From an uncultured Ruminococcus sp. (GTDB taxonomy: Bacteria; Bacillota; Clostridia; Oscillospirales; CAG-272): a stretch of DNA of 5,123 nt. This document shows, piece after piece, positions 1-5,123 of the stretch. A model generated the notes under the pieces. The model saw only the letters and a list, made by a program, of their open reading frames with translations. It was not told the DNA's origin and did no database searches. Position 1 is the stretch's first letter. Each line of letters opens with the position of its first letter. The stretch covers positions 1 through 5,123 of the forward strand of contig CACZSP010000291.1 of the NCBI GenBank assembly GCA_902783905.1, given 5' to 3'. A program made the translations under genes and the position numbers.

Positions 1-1
1 C

Positions 2-32
2 CTGTTTTCCTGCGATTTCTCAGCGAAAACAG
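2..32. repeat. Hairpin-forming inverted repeat downstream of the leftward operon
   Basis: Arms CTGTTTTC (2-9) and GAAAACAG (25-32) are perfect reverse complements. The stem extends inward through CTG (10-12) pairing with CAG (21-23), with one bulged base at 24 and an 8-base loop. It lies about 95 bases past the stop codon of the surface protein gene, so it could be the operon's transcription terminator. No T-run follows on the plus strand, and any minus-strand T-run would fall outside the window, so terminator function is unproven. The rest of 1-125 shows no gene. Confidence 0.4.
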
Positions 33-125
33 ACAAAAAATCATCTCGGCAATCTGCACACGCGAATTGTGCGGTATTGCCTTAAATACATCCCTGCCAG
101 CCGTCGGATTTTCGCTCCTTGCGCT

Positions 126-1058
126 TTACCTGTTATCGGCCTCTACCCGGATCGTCTTTTTTTCGACTCCGGTGTAGAAGCCGTCGGCGTCGAACTCGTC
201 GGCGCTTTTGTAGTAGAAGGCGGTCAGGTCGATGTGGTCGATCTCGTAGCAGCGGTTGCGCAGAGTGATCTTGATATCGGTCATAAATATCTCGGGCGTC
301 ATCTCGGGCTGGGTTATATGGACGGCGTCCGGACGGTGGATCTCGTCGTAAAGGTAGAGCTCGAAATAATCCTCGTGAAGGAAGGTCTGATCCGGGCGCG
401 TCACCGTGAAGGAGATCTTTTCACCGGTCTTCGTGATAATATCCAGCTGATAACCGATCTTGTAGTCTTCAAGTCCGGCGGCCTTGCGCATCGCGTCGTA
501 TTCCTGCGCCCAGACGTTCGTTCCGTAGGATGTAGAAAAAGTCAATTTTTCCTCGTTTGACGGAATGACGAAAAAGTACGTGGTGTCGCAGATCAGATTG
601 ACGATTCCCTGGCTCTGATAGGTCCACCAGTCCTGTCTCCAGTGTCCGGCGGCGATGTCCGAGTCGTTAACCGGCCAGTAGCTTTTATAAACCTCCGCGC
701 GCGTAAAGTCGCGGCTGTAGGCCTGATGTACGTATATACCCATCGGAAGCACCGGCTCGGGAGGAGGCGGAAGAGTCTCTTCCTCTGTCGTAGTCGCTTC
801 GGCAGTCGTTATCTCCTCCGTCGTCTCCGTGGCTGTCGCGGCTTCTTCGGTTAAGGTATCCGCGGCAGTCGCGGGAAGGGTTGTGGAGGGCGCGGGAGCC
901 TCCGTCGTACCGGAAGTCGTCGGGTCGTCCGTGATCTCCGGGACGGGTTCGTTTTTTTTGCCCGACAGCGTTACGGCGGTGAATATCAGCAGCCCGACGA
1001 AGGCGGCGATTATGAAAACGTAAAGAACGATGAAGATCCTGTTCGCGTAGTTTTTCAC
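126..1058 (-). CDS. Unrecognised membrane-anchored exported protein with Thr/Glu-rich linker
   Basis: This 310-residue protein matches no family I recognise. Residues 8-32 form one strongly hydrophobic segment after a short basic N-terminus (KNYANR), which reads as an uncleaved signal anchor with the rest outside the cell. Residues 36-104 are a low-complexity Thr/Glu/Ala/Pro linker ending in a PPPP run, of the kind that carries a domain through the wall and may be O-glycosylated. Residues 105-310 look like one folded domain, rich in aromatics (HWRQDWWTY at 139-147) and beta-type segments, with an acidic aromatic patch (YFELYLYDE, 231-239). No catalytic motif is evident. The start is GTG at 1058, supported by a GGGAGG site 8 bases upstream. 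It overlaps the stop of the phosphodiesterase gene by four bases (GTGA), so translation is probably coupled. The C-terminal domain may bind a ligand or wall polymer, but that is only a guess. The gene call is firm and the function unknown. Confidence 0.88.
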   Translation of the reverse strand: MKNYANRIFIVLYVFIIAAFVGLLIFTAVTLSGKKNEPVPEITDDPTTSGTTEAPAPSTTLPATAADTLTEEAATATETTEEITTAEATTTEEETLPPPPEPVLPMGIYVHQAYSRDFTRAEVYKSYWPVNDSDIAAGHWRQDWWTYQSQGIVNLICDTTYFFVIPSNEEKLTFSTSYGTNVWAQEYDAMRKAAGLEDYKIGYQLDIITKTGEKISFTVTRPDQTFLHEDYFELYLYDEIHRPDAVHITQPEMTPEIFMTDIKITLRNRCYEIDHIDLTAFYYKSADEFDADGFYTGVEKKTIRVEADNR

Positions 1059-1804
1059 GGGTTTTTCCTCCCGAAATACCCGACCGCGAGGTCGGCGTTG
1101 TTTGAAAGAATCGCGTCTATCCCTTCGGCAGCAGCGGCCCGGTATTCATCCGGAGTTTCGGCGTGGAAAAGATTGACTCCGATCCCTTCGGCGTGGAGAC
1201 TTTCCACCGTTTCAGCCGTGTAAAGACCGCTCCAGAGCTGTGCCCGGAAGCAGCCGTATATTCCTGCCGAATCGACCACGTCGAGCGTGTCGCGCGGCAG
1301 TTGTATCGCGCATCTGCGCACTTGCGGCGCGGCAGCCTTCATCCTTTCCAGTTCCCGCGGGGAGCCGGCAAAATAGACGTAATCCTCTACCCGGTATTCT
1401 CTGATCAGATCGGAAAGACGCCTTACGATGACGTCGTCCGGTCCGGCGGTTTTCAGGTGCAGATTGAATATTATTTTTCCGCCGAAAAGCGAAAAGACCT
1501 CCCGCGGCAGGCAGAAGCGCGCCTTCATACCGCGGCGGAAGCCGGTGTTCAGAGAGAGAAGATATTCAAGATCGCACCCGTCGACGGTGAGCCCCTCCGG
1601 CGCTTCGGTAATTCTGTCAAGCCGGTTGTCGTGCGATACGATCATTTCTCCGTCGCGGGTCAGCCGCACGTCAAGTTCGATCTCGTCGGCCCCGCAGTCG
1701 ACCGCCGCCGCGAATGCTTCAAGGGAGTTTTCGGGGAATTTTGCCGACAGCCCGCGGTGGGCGATAACCGCCGGAAAACTTTCGTTAAGAAGAGAGAATG
1801 CCAT
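1055..1804 (-). CDS. Glycerophosphodiester phosphodiesterase family protein
   Basis: A 249-residue cytosolic TIM-barrel protein of the GDPD family, which typically splits glycerophosphodiesters to glycerol 3-phosphate and an alcohol. Motifs seen: AHRGLSAKFPEN (residues 15-26, catalytic His16 and Arg17), EIELDV (41-46, metal ligands Glu43 and Asp45) and SHD (57-59, catalytic His58). The later family motif, usually NIELK or similar with a metal-binding Glu, reads FNLHLK (113-118), so His116 sits where Glu is expected. The C-terminus has GIGVNLFHAE and GIDAILSNNADLA in place of the usual WTVN and GVDGIITD motifs, so this is a divergent subgroup. There is no signal peptide. The frame is open to 1888, but the ATG at 1804 is chosen: it has AAAGGA 5 bases upstream, family homology starts just after it, and the extra 28 residues would cover the promoter. 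It is first in a two-gene operon with the surface protein. The family is secure; the exact substrate is not. Confidence 0.92.
   Translation of the reverse strand: MAFSLLNESFPAVIAHRGLSAKFPENSLEAFAAAVDCGADEIELDVRLTRDGEMIVSHDNRLDRITEAPEGLTVDGCDLEYLLSLNTGFRRGMKARFCLPREVFSLFGGKIIFNLHLKTAGPDDVIVRRLSDLIREYRVEDYVYFAGSPRELERMKAAAPQVRRCAIQLPRDTLDVVDSAGIYGCFRAQLWSGLYTAETVESLHAEGIGVNLFHAETPDEYRAAAAEGIDAILSNNADLAVGYFGRKNP
1067..1072 (-). promoter_or_regulatory. Shine-Dalgarno site for the surface protein, inside the upstream gene
   Basis: The minus strand reads GGGAGG here, 8 bases before the GTG at 1058. It lies within the last codons of the phosphodiesterase gene. Its strength supports the non-ATG start and fits coupled translation of the two genes. 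Confidence 0.75.
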
Positions 1805-1819
1805 AACCGTCCTTTCGTG

Positions 1820-1848
1820 TTGAAACGGATGTAAAAATGTGTTATAAT
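1820..1848 (+). promoter_or_regulatory. Sigma-A-type promoter driving rbfA
   Basis: TTGAAA (1820-1825), a 17-base spacer and TATAAT (1843-1848), with an extended -10 TG at 1840-1841. This is one mismatch from consensus. Transcription should begin near 1855, giving a leader of about 53 bases before the rbfA ATG. The -35 box lies in the 5' untranslated region of the divergent phosphodiesterase gene. Confidence 0.85.
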
Positions 1849-1850
1849 AT

Positions 1851-1859
1851 ATTATATCA
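1851..1859 (-). promoter_or_regulatory. Extended -10 promoter for the phosphodiesterase operon
   Basis: The minus strand reads TGATATAAT: a perfect -10 (1856-1851) preceded by the extended TG (1859-1858). The -35 region at the right spacing is poor (CACAAA at 1879-1874), so this would depend on the extended -10. Initiation near 1844 would give a leader of about 40 bases. It faces the rbfA promoter, and the two -10 boxes form one palindrome (1843-1856). Confidence 0.6.
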
Positions 1860-1860
1860 T

Positions 1861-1891
1861 AAAAAAAGCGGGTTTTGTGCGGAAACACCCG
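1861..1891 (-). terminator. Terminator-like hairpin with T-run on the minus strand, also the rbfA leader hairpin
   Basis: CGGGTTTT (1869-1876) pairs with AAA-c-ACCCG (1883-1891): an 8-bp stem with one bulged base and a 6-base loop. On the minus strand the stem is followed by C and seven Ts (1867-1861), the layout of an intrinsic terminator that would stop leftward antisense transcripts before the phosphodiesterase gene. On the plus strand the same hairpin lies in the rbfA mRNA leader and ends one base before the A-rich Shine-Dalgarno region. The fold was paired by eye and no energy was computed. Confidence 0.45.
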
Positions 1892-1907
1892 AAAAAAGGA
1901 TATTGCA

Positions 1908-2288
1908 ATGGCAAATTACAGAATGATCCGGATAAACGAGGAGACGGTGCGCGTGCTTTCGGCGGTTATCCGGGAAGTCAAGGATCCGCGGGTCTCCGGC
2001 GCTTTCGTCAGTATTACGGGCGCCGACGTTTCACGCGATCTTAAATACGCGAAGATCTACTGGTCGGCGCTGTCGGACACCGGAAACGAGAAGGAAACGG
2101 CTGCCGGGCTCCGCTCCTGCGCGGGATTTCTTCGCAAGCGGCTTGCCGAGGAACTGAATCTGCGCGTCACACCAGAGCTTTCCTTCTGCCGCGACCGTTC
2201 CGCGCAGAACGGAGCGCATATTTCATCGATCCTCCGCGAGATCGGCGTCACCTCCGGAGAGAGTGAAGACAATGAAGAAAAGGAGTGA
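1908..2288 (+). CDS. rbfA: 30S ribosome-binding factor RbfA
   Basis: This 126-residue protein is the usual length for RbfA, the KH-fold factor that binds maturing 30S subunits near the 5' end of 16S rRNA and is needed for late processing and cold adaptation. Signature stretches in order are KDPR (25-28), SITGADVSRDLKYAKIYWS (35-53), CAGFLRKRL (71-79) and LRVTPELSF (85-93), then a short acidic tail. In the RbfA sequences I recall, the KH kink motif is Ala-x-Gly; here it reads Cys-Ala-Gly (71-73), a small variant. The ATG at 1908 is preferred over an in-frame TTG at 1875. It has AGGA (1897-1900) 7 bases upstream, and the TTG extension would start inside the leader hairpin. It is first in a rightward pair with the DHH phosphoesterase gene, which starts inside its 3' end. 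The normal upstream neighbour infB is absent and an own promoter is present. Confidence 0.95.
   Translation: MANYRMIRINEETVRVLSAVIREVKDPRVSGAFVSITGADVSRDLKYAKIYWSALSDTGNEKETAAGLRSCAGFLRKRLAEELNLRVTPELSFCRDRSAQNGAHISSILREIGVTSGESEDNEEKE
2256..2261 (+). promoter_or_regulatory. Shine-Dalgarno site for the DHH phosphoesterase, inside rbfA
   Basis: GGAGAG lies 10 bases before the ATG at 2272. It is only one base from the in-frame GTG at 2263, too close to serve it, so it decides in favour of the ATG start and implies coupling to rbfA translation. Confidence 0.65.
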
Positions 2289-3291
2289 ATCCCGGGGTTT
2301 TGCCGCGCTTTCCTTCGACCGTATGACGCGCCGGCTTCTTTCTATCGCCTCGGAGGGTCCGCTTGCCCTGATAGTGCACGCGCGTCCCGACGGCGACTGC
2401 ATAGGTTCTGGCTTTGCGACGGCAAAGCTTCTCGCCGAAGCAGGATGCCGGTGTCGTGTCGTCTGCCCCGATCCGATGCCCGAAAGACTGGCTTTTCTCG
2501 ACCTTACCGGTCAGGGCGATATAACTCCGCCGCCCGAAGGAGCGGAGTTTGGACCGGGCAGCCGGGCGGTCGCTCTTGACGTTGCTGCGCCCTCTCTTTT
2601 AGGCGGACTCGACAAACAGTACGATATCCTGCTTACTATCGACCATCACGACAGTTCGACTCCGGTATCCGACAGATATCTTGATCCGGGCGCTTCTGCG
2701 ACCGGAGAAATCGTCTGGAGAATCGCGAAAAACTGGCTTCGCACCGGAGTCATCAGGTCTATCCCTCACGAGACGGCTTATGCCGCCTACGCAGCGATCA
2801 GTTCTGACACCGGTTGCTTCAGGTTTCCGAACGTCACTCCGGCGACTCACCGGATAGCGGCGCAGCTTATATCCGAGCTGCCCGAGCACGCCGATATCGA
2901 CAGACGTCTGTTCGAAATAAAAACGCCCGCGCGCATTGCCGCCGAAAAAACGGCGCTCGAGCTGCTGCGGGTTTCGGATGACGGAAGGATATCGGTATGC
3001 GCGATATCCAACGAGATGATCCGGAAATGCGCTCTCCCCCAGTCCGAGCTCGACGCGCTGACCGACGTCGCAAGGTCGGTGGACGGGGTGGAGGTCGCCG
3101 TGGCGGTCAGGGAAGAGGAGCCCGGAAGATACCGCGTGTCTCTCCGCTCCAACGGCAGCGCCAACGTTTCCGCTGTCTGCGGAGTATTCGGGGGAGGCGG
3201 CCACCGCCGCGCCGCCGGCTGCACTCTCGAGTCGGACGATATGGAAAAAGTCCTTTCGAGAGTGCTTAAGGAGATCAGGAGAAGAATCTGA
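2272..3291 (+). CDS. nrnA: DHH/DHHA1 phosphoesterase, NrnA-like oligoribonuclease/pAp phosphatase
   Basis: This 339-residue protein belongs to the NrnA-type DHH family, cytosolic metal-dependent enzymes that degrade short RNA oligonucleotides and, in several members, dephosphorylate pAp. The DHH domain (about 30-195) carries HARPDGD (His36, Asp40, Asp42), ALD (Asp103), the signature IDHHD (Asp124-His125-His126) and SSDTG (Asp179). The C-terminal DHHA1 domain carries RSNG and then GGGGHRRAAG (307-316), the substrate-binding glycine motif. All expected metal ligands are present, so it should be active. It is some 15-20 residues longer at the N-terminus than typical members, and initiation further in, for example at Met18, is possible. 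The 17-base overlap with rbfA shows coupling, and the rbfA-nrnA order is conserved in Bacillota. The usual downstream truB is missing. Instead the gene ends in a 17-base tail-to-tail overlap with the ATPase gene. Which activity dominates, nanoRNase or pAp phosphatase, cannot be told from sequence. Confidence 0.93.
   Translation: MKKRSESRGFAALSFDRMTRRLLSIASEGPLALIVHARPDGDCIGSGFATAKLLAEAGCRCRVVCPDPMPERLAFLDLTGQGDITPPPEGAEFGPGSRAVALDVAAPSLLGGLDKQYDILLTIDHHDSSTPVSDRYLDPGASATGEIVWRIAKNWLRTGVIRSIPHETAYAAYAAISSDTGCFRFPNVTPATHRIAAQLISELPEHADIDRRLFEIKTPARIAAEKTALELLRVSDDGRISVCAISNEMIRKCALPQSELDALTDVARSVDGVEVAVAVREEEPGRYRVSLRSNGSANVSAVCGVFGGGGHRRAAGCTLESDDMEKVLSRVLKEIRRRI
3221..3265. repeat. Perfect 10-bp inverted repeat at the convergent gene junction
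   Basis: GCACTCTCGA (3221-3230) and TCGAGAGTGC (3256-3265) are exact reverse complements. A second helix can form inside (GGAC 3234-3237 with GTCC 3250-3253). The repeat lies in the last codons of the NrnA-like gene and starts 10 bases past the stop codon of the convergent ATPase gene. Neither strand has a T-run after it, so it is not a standard intrinsic terminator, but it could end or protect both transcripts. Confidence 0.5.
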
Positions 3292-5123
3292 AACGGATTT
3301 TCCGGAACACAAAAGTAAGCAGCGCCGTGATCCCGACGCCGGCGGAGGCGACGGCGGCAAGTACGCCGAGCTGAGGGGGCGTCAGAGGCACAAGATAAAA
3401 GACCTTTCCGAATATCAGGACGGCCGCGGCAAAAAGCAGACAGACCGCCGAAAAGACGGCGGCGCGAAGCCGCGTGAAAGGCCGCGAGACGCAAAAGAGT
3501 ACGAATATACCCGTTATTCCCGCCGAAACCGTGGCTATCGTTGACGAGATCTCGCTTCCCCAGACACCGGCAAGCACAGCCGAAGCCGCCGAGCATAGCG
3601 CGACGGCGATCCCTCCCGGCAGCGCCCGAAGGAAAACCGAAAGCAAAAACCTTTTTTCCGATATACTGTCGTCGGGTTCGAAGGTCAGAAGGAAGGACGG
3701 CAGACCGATCGTCAGAGTCGAGATAAGCGTAAGCTGTATCGGCTGGAAAGGATATATTCCCGGCAGAAAGAGCATAATGATGCTGAGAAGGCAGGAAAAG
3801 ACGGTCTTAACGAGGAAAAGCGACGCCGTCCTTCCGATATTGTTTATCACCCGCCGCCCCTCCAGGACAACTCCCGGGAGAGACGAAAAACTGCTGTCAA
3901 GAAGTACGATCTGCGACGAGCGTCTCGTCGCGTCGCTGCCCGACGCCATCGCCACCGAGCAGTCAGCCGCCTTGAGAGCGGGAATATCGTTCACGCCGTC
4001 GCCGGTCATGGCGACGGTTTTTCCTTTTTTTCTCAGCGCTTCGACAAGCTTCAGCTTGCGCTCGGGCGTCACTCTGCCGAAAACGGTATAATCCTCCGCC
4101 GTCTGTTCGATTTCCCGGTCTTCGAGCAGCGACAGGTCGACGAAGGATCCTTCCGCGCCCGCGACACCTGCCTTTTGCGCCACCGACGCGACGGTCCGCG
4201 GGTCGTCCCCCGATATGATCTTCGGCGTTACGCCCTGCTCCCGGAAATAGTTCATACACTCCCGGGCGTCGGGGCGAATTTCGTCCCTGATTACAAGGAG
4301 TCCCTCGAATTCAAGGTCAGAAGGAAGGACGCCGTCGGCGATCGGACAGTCGGATCGTGCGAATGCGAGTACCCGGGCGCCGTCCCGCGCGTATCCGGCG
4401 ATGGTCCGCGCGATGCTTTCGGTCATTCCTTTGCCGGGCAGGAAGGACGGCGCGCCGAGCGCGAAGGTCTTTCCGTCCCCTGTCGTGACGGCGGCGTATT
4501 TGTACCTGGACGAGAAGGGGATTGCCGAAACCGCACGCGACGGGACGGGCGAAATCCTTGCGGCTATTGCCCGCGCCGTCGGAGAGGACAGATCATCCGT
4601 CGCTCCGAGATAGGCGGCAAGATCGCGCTCGAGCGTCTGCCGGTCTGTTCCGCAGGGCAGAACGTCGTCAAGCGTCATATTTCCGGTGGTAAGCGTGCCG
4701 GTTTTGTCAAGGCAGAGAGTGTCGACCCTGGCAAGGTTTTCGATTCCGTACAGTTCCCGTACCAGAGTTCTTTTCCGCGCGAGCTTCACGACGCCCACCG
4801 TCAGCGCAACCGAAACGAGAAGGATCAGTCCTTCGGGTATCATGCCTATCATCGATGCGACGGCCGTAGGTACGGCGACTTCGGGTTCCTCGCCGAGGAT
4901 GAAGTATTCCTTGCAGAAAAGCAGTATCCCCACCGGGATGAGAACGGCGCTGACGGTACGGATGATCTTCCGCAGATCGTTCATCAGCTTCGACTGCGGC
5001 GTATTTATCCTCTTTGCGCTTTTCGTCATACGGTTGATGAAGCTGTCGTCCCCGACGGCGCAAAGGCGGCAGGCGCATCCGCCGGAGGTCAGATAGCTTC
5101 CGGAAAAGAGGGCGTCGCCCGCA
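3275..5123 (-). CDS. P-type cation-transporting ATPase, CtpE-like (5' end outside window)
   Basis: A membrane ion pump, cut by the right edge: the frame stays open from the Met at 5029 to 5123, reading AGDALFSGSYLTSGG, the end of the actuator domain. 615 residues are visible, so that Met is internal; the first roughly 180 residues with the TGES loop are missing. Counting from it: TM3-TM4 at about 23-84 with PEGL (65-68), DKTGTLT (108-114, phosphorylated Asp108), a compact nucleotide-binding domain including ALGAP, SGDDP (273-277), GDGVND (343-348, nt 4003-3986), then six helices to residue 577. The PEGL membrane motif, short N-domain and no heavy-metal CPC motif point to the CtpE-like group; mycobacterial CtpE is linked to Ca2+ transport. 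Ion and direction here are inferred. The end of the actuator domain carries CACRLC, an unusual cysteine cluster. The gene converges on the NrnA-like gene with a 17-base overlap and no classical terminator between them. Confidence 0.93.
   Translation of the reverse strand, partial: AGDALFSGSYLTSGGCACRLCAVGDDSFINRMTKSAKRINTPQSKLMNDLRKIIRTVSAVLIPVGILLFCKEYFILGEEPEVAVPTAVASMIGMIPEGLILLVSVALTVGVVKLARKRTLVRELYGIENLARVDTLCLDKTGTLTTGNMTLDDVLPCGTDRQTLERDLAAYLGATDDLSSPTARAIAARISPVPSRAVSAIPFSSRYKYAAVTTGDGKTFALGAPSFLPGKGMTESIARTIAGYARDGARVLAFARSDCPIADGVLPSDLEFEGLLVIRDEIRPDARECMNYFREQGVTPKIISGDDPRTVASVAQKAGVAGAEGSFVDLSLLEDREIEQTAEDYTVFGRVTPERKLKLVEALRKKGKTVAMTGDGVNDIPALKAADCSVAMASGSDATRRSSQIVLLDSSFSSLPGVVLEGRRVINNIGRTASLFLVKTVFSCLLSIIMLFLPGIYPFQPIQLTLISTLTIGLPSFLLTFEPDDSISEKRFLLSVFLRALPGGIAVALCSAASAVLAGVWGSEISSTIATVSAGITGIFVLFCVSRPFTRLRAAVFSAVCLLFAAAVLIFGKVFYLVPLTPPQLGVLAAVASAGVGITALLTFVFRKIRFRFFS

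Noticed and set aside
54..74. Possible second hairpin (GCACA/TGTGC) in the left non-coding stretch
   Set aside because: Only five clean base pairs. The extension needs a G-T pair that becomes a mismatch on the minus strand, and the nearest T-run is 13 bases away.
69..560. Plus-strand open frame of 163 codons opposite the surface protein
   Set aside because: No good Shine-Dalgarno or motif. The opposite strand has a membrane anchor, a linker and a coupled start, so this is a shadow.
773..955. Low-complexity stretch that resembles a tandem repeat
   Set aside because: It encodes the Thr/Glu/Ala-rich linker with no fixed repeat unit, so it reflects protein composition and not a DNA repeat array.
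1163..1834. Long open frame of 223 codons on the plus strand opposite the phosphodiesterase
   Set aside because: It mirrors a gene with strong family motifs on the minus strand, has no family motif of its own, and is explained by GC-rich codon bias.
2599..3596. Two minus-strand open frames of about 250 codons opposite the nrnA-like gene
   Set aside because: They lie antisense to all the DHH and DHHA1 motifs, are arginine/serine-rich without domain features, and are shadow frames.
4707..5078. Minus-strand 123-codon frame overlapping the ATPase
   Set aside because: It sits in another frame of the same strand over conserved ATPase motifs (PEGL and DKTGT region) and is Arg-rich, typical of a frame-shadow.

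Overview
The window looks like a piece of a moderately GC-rich Bacillota chromosome, probably an uncultured gut-type clostridium. The clues are strong purine-rich Shine-Dalgarno sites, textbook TTGAAA/TATAAT promoter hexamers, a threonine/glutamate-rich extracellular linker and a CtpE-like P-type ATPase. The lineage is inferred from style and family content, not from a search. Coding density is very high and there are no tRNA, rRNA, CRISPR or insertion-sequence signals.

Layout. Positions 1-125 are non-coding and hold one good hairpin (2-32). Positions 126-1804 form a leftward two-gene operon: a glycerophosphodiester phosphodiesterase-family protein (1055-1804), coupled by a 4-base GTGA overlap to an unrecognised single-pass, surface-anchored protein (126-1058). 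Positions 1805-1907 are a compact divergent control region. Two near-consensus extended -10 boxes face each other inside one 14-bp palindrome, and beside them is a hairpin that reads as an intrinsic terminator on the minus strand. Positions 1908-3291 are a rightward pair, rbfA (30S maturation factor) and an NrnA-like DHH/DHHA1 phosphoesterase, overlapping by 17 bases. Positions 3275-5123 hold a leftward P-type cation ATPase whose N-terminal part lies beyond the right edge. Its 3' end overlaps the NrnA-like gene tail to tail by 17 bases.

How the genes relate. rbfA and nrnA are a classic conserved pair in ribosome/RNA housekeeping, but the usual infB and truB partners are absent here and rbfA has its own strong promoter. 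The leftward operon pairs a phosphodiester-cleaving enzyme of probable lipid or teichoic-acid relevance with a membrane-anchored exported protein, which hints at a cell-envelope role but does not prove one. The ATPase probably moves Ca2+ or a similar cation across the cytoplasmic membrane.

I did not find a convincing new biological system. The most interesting points are the face-to-face promoters with the adjacent antisense terminator-like hairpin, the Glu-to-His change at a metal-ligand position in the phosphodiesterase, the unknown surface protein, and the 10-bp perfect inverted repeat at the convergent gene junction.
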